DNA of 64,000 nt, taken from positions 4,216,001-4,280,000 of the forward strand of contig NZ_JACHMX010000001.1 in NCBI RefSeq assembly GCF_014205155.1, read 5' to 3'. The position numbers were made by a program, and so were the translations under genes. This document shows positions 50,070-57,036 of the stretch, piece by piece; position 1 is the first letter of the stretch; each line of letters opens with the position of its first letter. The stretch comes from Amycolatopsis umgeniensis. Its GTDB lineage: Bacteria; Actinomycetota; Actinomycetes; Mycobacteriales; Pseudonocardiaceae. The notes below the pieces were generated by a model that was not told the DNA's origin, made no database searches, and saw only the letters and a list, made by a program, of their open reading frames with translations.

Positions 50070-51266
50070 GTGAGAGTGGATCCCATCCGCAACCCCTTCG
50101 CCCCGGGCGCCGGTCAACGGCCGCCCGAGCTGGCAGGTCGCATGCGCGAGCTCCAGGCCTTCGAGGTCGTGCTCGAACGGGTCGCGCGCGGGAGACCCGA
50201 GCGCAGCTTGATGCTGACAGGCCTGCGCGGCGTGGGAAAGACCGTGCTGCTGGGCGAGCTGCGCTCGAAGGCGATCAAGCACGGCTGGGGCGCGGGCAAG
50301 ATCGAAGCCCGCCCCGACACCGAACTCCGGCGGCCGCTCTCGGCCGCGTTGCACCGCGCGATCCGTGACCTCGCCGTCCGCCATCGCGCACCGGACCGGG
50401 TCGAGCAGGTGCTCGGCGTGCTCAAGGCGTTCGCCCTGCGCGCCAACAAACCGGACGCGAAGCTCCGCGACCGCTGGCAACCGGGCATCGATGTGCCCGC
50501 CGCACAGGGCCGCGCCGATTCCGGCGACATCGAGATCGACCTGGTCGAGCTGTTCACCGAGGTCGCGGAACTGGCCGCGGACGTCGGCACCGGGGTCGCG
50601 CTGCTGATCGACGAGATCCAGGATCTGCTGCCCGAGGACGTTTCCGCGCTCTGCGCCGCCTGCCACGAACTCTCGCAGTCCGGGGCTCCGCTGGTCGTGG
50701 TCGGCGCGGGACTGCCGCACGTGCCCGCCGTCCTCTCGGCGTCGAAGTCGTACTCGGAACGCCTCTTCCGCTACGCGCGCATCGACAGGCTCGAGCGCGA
50801 AGACGCCGACCTCGCGGTGATGGCGCCCATCGAACGTGAAGACGCGGGCATCGAACCGGAGGCCTTGGACGCGCTGTACGACGCGTCCGGCGGCTACCCG
50901 TACTTCATCCAGGCGTACGGCAAAGCCGCCTGGGACGCCGCGCCCGCCGATCCGATCACCGTGAAAGACGTCCAGGTCGCCGCCCCGGAGGCCGAATCGG
51001 AACTGGCGGTCGGCTTCTTCGGCTCTCGCTACGAGCGCGCGACGCCTGCCGAGCGCGAGTACCTGCTCGCGATGGCCGAGCTGACGCAGGGCCGCGACGA
51101 ACCCGCCGGCACCGCCGACGTGGCCGTCTACCTGGGGCGGAAGCCGTCTTCGCTGTCACCGGCGCGGGACAGTCTGATGAAGAAGGGCCTGGTGTACTCC
51201 GCCGAGCGGGGGCACATCGCCTTCACCGTCCCGCATTTCGGCCACTACCTGCTCGGCCGGGACTAG
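50070..51266 (+). CDS. AAA-type ATPase (ORC/MalT-like P-loop protein)
   Basis: The 398-aa protein has Walker A GLRGVGKT near residue 51, a Walker B in ALLIDEIQDL, and a sensor-like VVVGAGLPH, followed by a C-terminal winged helix (RATPAEREYLLAMAELTQG, VAVYLGRKPSSLSPARDSLMKKGLV). It resembles small archaeal-ATPase/ORC-like proteins frequent in actinobacteria. The start GTG 50070 or 50076 is leaderless-looking (TAGCGT just upstream). Function unknown; DNA- or protein-remodelling are possible. Stands alone. Confidence 0.75.
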   Translation: MRVDPIRNPFAPGAGQRPPELAGRMRELQAFEVVLERVARGRPERSLMLTGLRGVGKTVLLGELRSKAIKHGWGAGKIEARPDTELRRPLSAALHRAIRDLAVRHRAPDRVEQVLGVLKAFALRANKPDAKLRDRWQPGIDVPAAQGRADSGDIEIDLVELFTEVAELAADVGTGVALLIDEIQDLLPEDVSALCAACHELSQSGAPLVVVGAGLPHVPAVLSASKSYSERLFRYARIDRLEREDADLAVMAPIEREDAGIEPEALDALYDASGGYPYFIQAYGKAAWDAAPADPITVKDVQVAAPEAESELAVGFFGSRYERATPAEREYLLAMAELTQGRDEPAGTADVAVYLGRKPSSLSPARDSLMKKGLVYSAERGHIAFTVPHFGHYLLGRD

Positions 51267-51335
51267 ACCTCTCTTCGCTTCTCTAGCCTGAGATCTAGAA
51301 AGCCGTAGAGACTGCTACTTGGGCACACTGGCAGG

Positions 51336-52622
51336 GTGACCAGGGTCTACTGGCGTGACGCACTGCCGGACCGAGTCCCCACCGTCGAGCCGCCGCCGGC
51401 TTCGGCCGATGTCGCGGTGATCGGCGCCGGGTTCGCCGGTCTGTCGATCGCCCTCGATCTGCTGGAACAGCGTCCCGGCAGCCGAGTGGTCGTCCTCGAA
51501 GCCCGGCACGCCGGATTCGGCGCGAGCGGGCGGAACGCGGGCGGTGTGCTGCCGCTGGGCGTTCTGCCTTGGCTGCTGCCGGGCAGCGCGGGCGTGCACG
51601 ACCCTCGCGAGATGCAGCGACTCCTGCACGACCGGATCAACGCCAAGATGCGGATGCTGCGCGACTCGCATCCCGCGGGCGAGATCACGCGGACACGGAT
51701 GCGCCTGATCGGCGGCTCCGCGTTCCTCGCCGCCGGGCTCGACGTGGTGGCGGACGCCGTGACCGCGTCCGGGATCGAAGCCGAACAGGACGCCACGGGA
51801 TTCTCACTCGAGTCGTGGACCATCCAGCCCGCCGCGCTCGCCGGATCACTGGCCGCCGAACTGAGCGCCGCCGGGGGAAAGCTGGTCGAGAACACCCCTG
51901 TCGACTCGGTCGAACCGGCGGACGACGGCGTCACCGTCCGGCTGCGGAGCGGGGGAGTCCTGCGAGCGGGCCGCGCGGTGATCTGTTCGGGCGCGTACAC
52001 CGGCGGCTTGTCACTGCCGGATCCGCCGCCGGGCCGGGTGATCCACACGTACATGCGAGCCGGGGAGCCGGAGGCCGCCGAGGACGACCTGTTCCACACA
52101 GCTCCCGGACTGGGTATGGCCTACTGGCGGCGACACGACGGGCGGCTGCTGTTCGGCGGCCTCGACCTCGGCGGGCTGACCCCCGGCGCCAGGGCCGACG
52201 CGCTGCCGAAGGCACATCAGAAGGTCGACAGGCTGCTCGCGCGCCGGCTTCCCGCCGAGGCCGCGGCACCGGCGACCCACCGCTGGGGCGGGCCGCTGCA
52301 CGTCACTCCGGCGGAGGTCCCCCATCTGGCGCGGTCCACCGTCACCGATCGGATTGTCCATGCCGTCGGATTCGCCGGAAGCGGAGTGGCGCTGACGCTG
52401 ACCGCGGGCCCTCTCGTACGCGACCTCGTCCTCGGCCCCGAGGCGGCCGACCCGGAGGGTGTCGCGCTGCGAGAAGCGATGGCGTCGACGATCATCCCGT
52501 GGCGCGGCGTCCTCGGCGTGCGCAGCCGGGGGCCGTCGAAGCTCGCGCGCCGCCTGCTCCAACAGGGTTTCCGCGGCCGTGGCGCGGGGACGTCAGAGTG
52601 GCCTGGCGTTACCAAGAAGTGA
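51336..52622 (+). CDS. FAD-dependent amine/amino-acid oxidoreductase (DAO family)
   Basis: The 428-aa flavoprotein shows a Rossmann FAD motif (VAVIGAGFAGLSIALDLLE at residues 27-45), then ARHAGFGASGRNAGGVLP, a typical DAO segment. A substrate domain and a final FAD-binding VGFAGSGVALTLTAGPLVRDLV follow. It oxidises an amine or amino acid using oxygen; the substrate is unknown. GTG 51336 begins the frame. No operon partner; the downstream small gene has its own promoter. Confidence 0.85.
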   Translation: MTRVYWRDALPDRVPTVEPPPASADVAVIGAGFAGLSIALDLLEQRPGSRVVVLEARHAGFGASGRNAGGVLPLGVLPWLLPGSAGVHDPREMQRLLHDRINAKMRMLRDSHPAGEITRTRMRLIGGSAFLAAGLDVVADAVTASGIEAEQDATGFSLESWTIQPAALAGSLAAELSAAGGKLVENTPVDSVEPADDGVTVRLRSGGVLRAGRAVICSGAYTGGLSLPDPPPGRVIHTYMRAGEPEAAEDDLFHTAPGLGMAYWRRHDGRLLFGGLDLGGLTPGARADALPKAHQKVDRLLARRLPAEAAAPATHRWGGPLHVTPAEVPHLARSTVTDRIVHAVGFAGSGVALTLTAGPLVRDLVLGPEAADPEGVALREAMASTIIPWRGVLGVRSRGPSKLARRLLQQGFRGRGAGTSEWPGVTKK

Positions 52623-52783
52623 CCGGCGACACCAAATCTCTCCGGATTTTCTCTCTCGTTGCCGATGATTCATCGGCAGGTGTGCCAAGTCACCGGATAA
52701 TCGTTGGCGTCCTTGTGAAAAAGAGTGCATACTAGAGACACAGCCACCAAGACTCAAGACCCTCAAGGGGATGACTTAAACCG

Positions 52784-52933
52784 ATGAACAACATCGCCGC
52801 CAAGCTCCGTGCCCGTCGCGCCGAGGCTCGCACTCGCCGGGCCCTGAACCGGGCGATCGACACCGCGGCCACCGCGACCGTTCGTCAGGAACTCATCGCT
52901 ATCTCTCAGGCGCGTCACACGCACATGCGCTGA
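52784..52933 (+). CDS. 49-aa basic protein, conserved-looking small gene
   Basis: ATG 52784 opens a 49-codon frame: MNNIAAKLRARRAEARTRR, a helical central part (ALNRAIDTAATATVRQELIAI) and a His/Arg end. AAGGGGATG precedes it at good spacing, and a CATACT element (about 52725) gives a clear promoter. The product is strongly basic and amphipathic, with no membrane or signal segment. No family recognised. A hairpin-like inverted repeat (GTTGTAGGT...ACCTACGAC) lies at about 52946-52980. Confidence 0.6.
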   Translation: MNNIAAKLRARRAEARTRRALNRAIDTAATATVRQELIAISQARHTHMR

Positions 52934-53032
52934 ATCGACAACAACCGTTGTAGGTGTCGCCCATTCGAGTGACCTACGACACATAGTGCGTGGGGTGTAA
53001 CGCCGCGGAACGCCGCGTCGATACCCACTACG

Positions 53033-53077
53033 ACCCCGTGATGCTGGCGGACCCCCGACCTGGCAGCATCACGGGGT
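53033..53077 (+). terminator. 14-bp hairpin upstream of MarR-GNAT gene
   Basis: ACCCCGTGATGCTG and CAGCATCACGGGGT pair perfectly around a 17-base loop and are followed by TTTC. It probably ends transcription of the 49-aa gene, 100 bases upstream. Confidence 0.65.
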
Positions 53078-53137
53078 TTCCATATGTCCGGATCCCTTTC
53101 CGAAATTCCTTGCCTTCGCCGCTTCGCGCGGTAATGT

Positions 53138-53150
53138 TTGACATCGTCAA
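53138..53150. promoter_or_regulatory. MarR-type operator
   Basis: TTGAC-ATC-GTCAA is a perfect 5-base inverted repeat about 22 bases before the MarR-GNAT start; TTGACA also reads as a -35 element. Autoregulation is likely. Confidence 0.6.
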
Positions 53151-53171
53151 CGAATCTGTTGAGGTGGTCAA

Positions 53172-54095
53172 ATGAATCGCATCGCGGACCGGGTGGCGAC
53201 CGTCCGGGCCTTCAACCGCTTGTACACCGGCGTGATCGGCGTGCTCGACGAAGGACCGGCCGACGCCGAGTACTCCCTGAGTGAAGCCAGGGTTCTCTTC
53301 GAACTCGCGCAACAGGATCCGACCCAGGTCACCGACCTGCGCAAACGTCTCGACCTGGACGCCGGGTACGCGAGCAGGCTGCTCGCCAGGCTCGAAGGTC
53401 GAGGCCTCCTCACCCGCGAACGCAGCGACGAGGACGCCCGCCGCCAGGTCATCAGGCTGACCGAGGGCGGCCGGAAGGCCTTCGCCGTCCTCGACGAACG
53501 ATCGGTGGGCCGGATCGGCTCGCTGCTCGGCCGGTTCGGCGACGACGATCAGGAGCGGCTGCTCGGCGCGATGGGCGCGATCACGTCGCTGGTCGGCGAT
53601 CGCGCGTCGGATCCGACGCTGGTCCTGCGCCCGCCCCGGCCGGGCGACTTCGGCTGGGTGGTCCACCGCCACGGCGCCCTCTACTCCCGCGAATACGGCT
53701 GGGACGAACGTTTCGAGGCTCTCGTCGCCCGCGTCGTCGCGGACTACGTCGATCAGCGCGGTGAGCCCCGCCAAGCGGGCTGGATCGCCGAACTCGACGG
53801 GGAGCGAGTCGGCAGCGTCTTCTGCATGCCCGCCGAAGACGGCACCACCGCGAAGCTGCGGATGCTGCTCCTCGAACCGGCCGCGCGGGGACGCGGGGTC
53901 GGGAAACGCCTGGTCACCGAATGCGTCGAGTTCGCGAGGGCGTCCGGCTACGCGGCGATGGAACTCTGGACGGTCTCGCTGCTGGACTCGGCGAGGGCGA
54001 TCTACGAGAAGGCCGGCTTCCGGCTGGTGAGCGAAGAGACGATTCCGGGCTTCGGTTACGAGCTGACGGGGCAGACCTGGCGCCTGGAGTTCTGA
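53172..54095 (+). CDS. MarR-GNAT fusion regulator
   Basis: The 307-aa protein fuses a MarR winged helix (about 1-150: LSEARVLFELAQQD, LRKRLDLDAGYASRLLARLEGRGLL, wing RSDEDARRQVIRLT) to a GNAT acetyltransferase (about 150-307: LRMLLLEPAARGRGVGKRLV, the acetyl-CoA loop, and SARAIYEKAGFRLV). Such fusions are widespread; ligand and acetyl-acceptor are unknown. ATG 53172 follows GAGGTGG. The TGA is one base from the ECF42 promoter, so this gene may affect, but is not in, the next operon. Confidence 0.88.
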   Translation: MNRIADRVATVRAFNRLYTGVIGVLDEGPADAEYSLSEARVLFELAQQDPTQVTDLRKRLDLDAGYASRLLARLEGRGLLTRERSDEDARRQVIRLTEGGRKAFAVLDERSVGRIGSLLGRFGDDDQERLLGAMGAITSLVGDRASDPTLVLRPPRPGDFGWVVHRHGALYSREYGWDERFEALVARVVADYVDQRGEPRQAGWIAELDGERVGSVFCMPAEDGTTAKLRMLLLEPAARGRGVGKRLVTECVEFARASGYAAMELWTVSLLDSARAIYEKAGFRLVSEETIPGFGYELTGQTWRLEF

Positions 54096-54122
54096 TGTCG
54101 ATTCGCGGCGCGCTCGTTCGTC
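54096..54122 (+). promoter_or_regulatory. ECF42-type promoter
   Basis: TGTCGA (-35) and CGTC (-10) are 17 bases apart, matching the ECF42 target motif (TGTCGA; CGA/TC) as I recall it from Streptomyces work. The -35 begins on the base after the MarR-GNAT stop codon, and the -10 is 32 bases before the first DGPF gene. The sigma factor at 54881 probably drives its own operon. Confidence 0.65.
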
Positions 54123-54153
54123 TAGGGACCATCGATTTCCCAGGGAGGACGCC

Positions 54154-54510
54154 ATGCCCCACTACATCGGTTTCATCCGCGCCACGCAGGACTCGCACGA
54201 TCACCTCAGTCCCGGCGAAGCACAACGCGTGCTCGAGAACTACATGGCCTGGGCGGACGAACGCACGAAGGAAGGCCGCTTCGTCGGCGGCGGCGGGTTG
54301 TCGAGGAGCGGCCGGGTGCTGCGCGGTTCCGGTGGTGAGGTCGGCGCGACCGACGGGCCGCACACCGAGGCCACCGAGATCGTCGGCGGCTACCAGGTGA
54401 TCGAGGCCGAGGACCTCGACCAGGCGGAGAAGATCTTCGCGACGCATCCGCATCTGGAATTCGGGCCGATCGAGGTGCGCAAGGTCGGCGAACGCGGTTG
54501 CGAGGACTGA
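54154..54510 (+). CDS. YciI/DGPF-domain protein, ECF42 operon gene 1
   Basis: The 118-aa YciI-like protein (HYIGFIRATQDSHDHLSPG, GATDGPHTEATEIVGGYQVIE) shows DGPH where the family name-giving motif is DGPF. GGGAGG precedes ATG 54154. Its stop overlaps the next start (TGATG). DGPF genes in front of an ECF42 sigma gene are a conserved neighbourhood. Function unknown. Confidence 0.88.
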   Translation: MPHYIGFIRATQDSHDHLSPGEAQRVLENYMAWADERTKEGRFVGGGGLSRSGRVLRGSGGEVGATDGPHTEATEIVGGYQVIEAEDLDQAEKIFATHPHLEFGPIEVRKVGERGCED

Positions 54511-54884
54511 TGCCGAAGTTCGTCGGTCTGATGACCTTCCCGCGGGACACCTCGTCGGCAGAGCCCGCCGGTGATGGCATCGAGCGGTATTTCGCCTGGC
54601 AAGACGAACTGCGGGCGTCCGGCAAGCTGATCGCCGCCGCCGGGCTGGATCCGGAGTCGCGGGTGGTGCGCGCCGGGGCGATCACCGACGGCCCGTTCAC
54701 CGAGGCCAGTGAGATCGTCGCCGGGTATCTCGTGGTCGAAGCCGCTGATCTCGACGAAGCGGCGAAGCTGTTCGAGACGCATCCGATCGCGGTGGACGGC
54801 GTCGGGATGTTCGTCGTCAGCGAGATCGCGCTCGATCTCGACACCCCGCGCGAAGAGCACCTGCGCCGCTTCGGGCTGTCGTGA
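54510..54884 (+). CDS. YciI/DGPF-domain protein, ECF42 operon gene 2
   Basis: The 124-aa paralogue has a full DGPF (AITDGPFTEASEIVAGYLVVE) and an acidic tail (LDLDTPREEHLRRFGLS). ATG 54510 overlaps the previous stop by one base, and its own stop overlaps the sigma gene start by four (GTGA). The three genes are translationally coupled. As a sensor or partner of the sigma factor it has been proposed but is not shown here. Confidence 0.88.
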   Translation: MPKFVGLMTFPRDTSSAEPAGDGIERYFAWQDELRASGKLIAAAGLDPESRVVRAGAITDGPFTEASEIVAGYLVVEAADLDEAAKLFETHPIAVDGVGMFVVSEIALDLDTPREEHLRRFGLS

Positions 54885-56098
54885 GCCGCCCGGCCGGCGT
54901 GGTGGAACATCTGTTCCGGCACAGTGCCGGGCGGATCGTCGCCACGCTGGCCAGGGCGCTCGGCCCCGAACGGCTGGACCTCGCCGAGGAGGCCGTCGCG
55001 GACGCTCTCGAGCAGGCGTTGCGCACTTGGCCGCAGGGCGGGGTTCCGGACAATCCGCAGGGCTGGCTGTTCCGGGCCGCGCGGAACCGGGCGATGGACG
55101 TCGTCCGGCGGGAACGGGCTTTGCGGGCGCTGCTGCCCCGGCTCGCCGAGCTCGACGGTCACGAAACCGACCGGCGCACGGACGACGAACTCGTGCTGAT
55201 GCTGCTGTGCTGCCATCCCGCGCTGCCGACGGTTTCACAGGTGGCGCTGACGCTGAAGACCGTCGGCGGGCTCGGGGTGAACGAGATCGCGGCGGCGTTG
55301 CTGACGAAACCCGCGACGGTCGCGCAGCGGCTGGTGCGCGCGAAGAAGTGGCTGCGGGAATCCGGCAAACCGCTCACCCTGCCGGGGCCGGACGCGCTGG
55401 AGTCCAGAGTGGACAGTGTGCTGTCCGTGCTCTACCTGCTGTTCAACGAGGGCTACGACGCGACGACCGGCGAAGTCGCGGTGCGCGGCGACCTGTGCGG
55501 CGAGGCGATCCGGCTCGGGCGGCTGCTGCTGGCCGAGCCGAAGACGGACCTGCCGCGGGTGCGGGCGCTGGTCGCGCTGATGCTGCTGCAGGCGAGCAGG
55601 CTGCCCGCGCGGGTCGACCGGGACGGTGATCTGCTGCTGCTCGAGGAGCAGGATCGCGGCCGCTGGGACCACACGATGATCGCCGAGGGCACGCGGCTGT
55701 TCGAGCGGGCGTGCGCCGGGCCGGAGATGTCGGCGTATCACGTCGAAGCGGCGATCGCGCTGTGTCACGGCACGGTTTCGCCGCCGGACTGGCGCCGGAT
55801 CGTCGGGCTGTACGACGACCTGCTGGCGCTGCGACCTTCGCCGGTGGCCCGGCTGAACCGGGCGATCGCACTGTCCATGGTGGACGGTGCCGTCGCCGGG
55901 ATCGCGGAACTCGAAGCCGTCGAGGCCGAACTGCCGGAGTACACGCTGCTGCCCGCCGTCCTCGGCGCGCTCTGGCTACGCGCCGGAGACCCGGCCCGCG
56001 CCGCCGCCCATTACCGGCGGGCGCTCGCGCTACCTTGCTCGGAACCGCGACGCCGCTTCCTCACCCGACGCCTGACCGCCTGCAACCCAACCCCCTGA
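54881..56098 (+). CDS. ECF42-group sigma factor with C-terminal extension
   Basis: The 405-aa protein has ECF region 2 (about 8-75: LEQALRTWPQGGVPDNPQGWLF, RNRAMDVVRRERALRAL), region 4 (about 110-170: LTLKTVGGLGVNEIAAALL, AQRLVRAKKWLRE) and a long TPR-like extension (about 175-405: SVLYLLFNEGYDATTG, EAAIALCHG, PVARLNRAIALSMVDG) that is typical of ECF42. No anti-sigma gene is present, as in that group, where the extension controls activity. It ends the DGPF operon and probably transcribes its own promoter at 54096. Confidence 0.92.
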   Translation: MSRPAGVVEHLFRHSAGRIVATLARALGPERLDLAEEAVADALEQALRTWPQGGVPDNPQGWLFRAARNRAMDVVRRERALRALLPRLAELDGHETDRRTDDELVLMLLCCHPALPTVSQVALTLKTVGGLGVNEIAAALLTKPATVAQRLVRAKKWLRESGKPLTLPGPDALESRVDSVLSVLYLLFNEGYDATTGEVAVRGDLCGEAIRLGRLLLAEPKTDLPRVRALVALMLLQASRLPARVDRDGDLLLLEEQDRGRWDHTMIAEGTRLFERACAGPEMSAYHVEAAIALCHGTVSPPDWRRIVGLYDDLLALRPSPVARLNRAIALSMVDGAVAGIAELEAVEAELPEYTLLPAVLGALWLRAGDPARAAAHYRRALALPCSEPRRRFLTRRLTACNPTP

Positions 56099-56219
56099 CC
56101 AGCACTTTTCCCTCACCCGCGCGAACCCCACCCCCCACCCGTCCCAGGGGGGCGCGCCCCGCACCAGCGTATCGGGAGGGGGTGTCGGGGAGCGGGGATC
56201 GAGGGGGTTGAGGGCGGAG

Positions 56220-56249
56220 TTGTCCACAACGGCGGTCGGGTGTGGACAA
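56220..56249. other. inverted pair of DnaA-box-like 9-mers
   Basis: TTGTCCACA (56220-56228) and TGTGGACAA (56241-56249) are perfect inverse copies of an actinobacterial DnaA-box variant, 12 bases apart, in the G-rich spacer before the ceramidase-like gene. A titration or control site is possible; no origin genes are here. Confidence 0.35.
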
Positions 56250-56285
56250 GTGGGGGGAGGCGCGGCAAAGGGGGTGGGGGGTGAA

Positions 56286-56332
56286 GCGAAAGCCACTTTC
56301 GCAACGTTGAAGGTTGCGAAAGTGGCTTTCGC
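56286..56332. repeat. 20-bp perfect intergenic palindrome (GCGAAAGCCACTTTCGC family)
   Basis: Arms of 20 bases (56286-56305 and 56313-56332) pair perfectly around a 7-base loop. The core GCGAAAGCCACTTTCG also occurs in the hairpin at 60946-61000. Together with the DnaA-box-like pair it fills most of the 315-base gap 56099-56413, where I see no gene. Confidence 0.7.
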
Positions 56333-56413
56333 AACGCCTCGGACTCGCGAAGGCGGGGCAAGCGCGAAGACGGCCGATACCCGGAGTTCACGCGGGCAGG
56401 GTTATCTGAGGGA

Positions 56414-57028
56414 GTGAACTGGATCGCGTATGTCGACGGCTACTGCGAACGTCTCGCCCCCGGTCTTTGGGGTGAGCCGCTCAACAGTCTCAGCAACCTC
56501 GCGTTCCTGGTCGCCGCGATCGCCGTCTGGCGGCAACCGAAAGGCCGCGTCTTCGCGACCCTCATCGGACTCGTGTTCCTCGGCAGCACGGCCTTCCACC
56601 TGCTCGCCACCCGCTGGTCCGCGGCCGCCGACAGCGCCTTCATCCTGGTGTTCGTCCTGTACTACGCGGCGGTGTTCCCGCGGGTGTTCTTCGGCGCGAG
56701 CCGTAAGGTCTCCTGGCTCGGAGTGCCGGTGTTCCTCGCGTTCACCGCGATCGTCGCCTCGATCGGCGGCGGCCTGTACCTCTCCGCGCTGATCGGGCTC
56801 GCGGTCTTCGCGATCGTGCTCAAGGGTGAAGATCGCCGCAGGTTCGCCCTGGCCGCCGGAGTCTTCGGTGTGTCCCTTTCGTTCCGCACGGCCGACCACA
56901 CCGTCTGCGGGAGCTTCCCCACCGGGACGCACTTCGTCTGGCATCTGCTGAACGGCCTCGTCCTGTACCTCACCGCGACGGCGGCGACGAAAAAGGCCGC
57001 GTCCAAAGTGGACGCGGCCCCTTCGTGA
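56414..57028 (+). CDS. ceramidase-domain membrane protein
   Basis: The 204-aa polytopic protein matches the alkaline-ceramidase (CREST) family: DGYCERLAPGLWGEPLNSLSN at the start, a His in STAFHLLATR, Asp in AADSAF, and GTHFVWHLLNGLVLYL at the end, giving the Asp and His residues for zinc. Seven helices are plausible. Bacterial members are not well characterised; ceramide hydrolysis is by family only. GTG 56414 follows TGAGGGA. A hairpin overlaps its last codons. Confidence 0.82.
   Translation: MNWIAYVDGYCERLAPGLWGEPLNSLSNLAFLVAAIAVWRQPKGRVFATLIGLVFLGSTAFHLLATRWSAAADSAFILVFVLYYAAVFPRVFFGASRKVSWLGVPVFLAFTAIVASIGGGLYLSALIGLAVFAIVLKGEDRRRFALAAGVFGVSLSFRTADHTVCGSFPTGTHFVWHLLNGLVLYLTATAATKKAASKVDAAPS
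56995..57019 (+). terminator. hairpin inside the ceramidase-like gene end
   Basis: GGCCGCGTCCA and TGGACGCGGCC are 11-base perfect arms with loop AAG, within the last codons and followed by CCCTTCG. It also contains one copy of the GTCCANNNTGGAC motif. It may serve the convergent mctP transcript as well. Confidence 0.55.
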
Positions 57029-57036
57029 ACCTGGAA

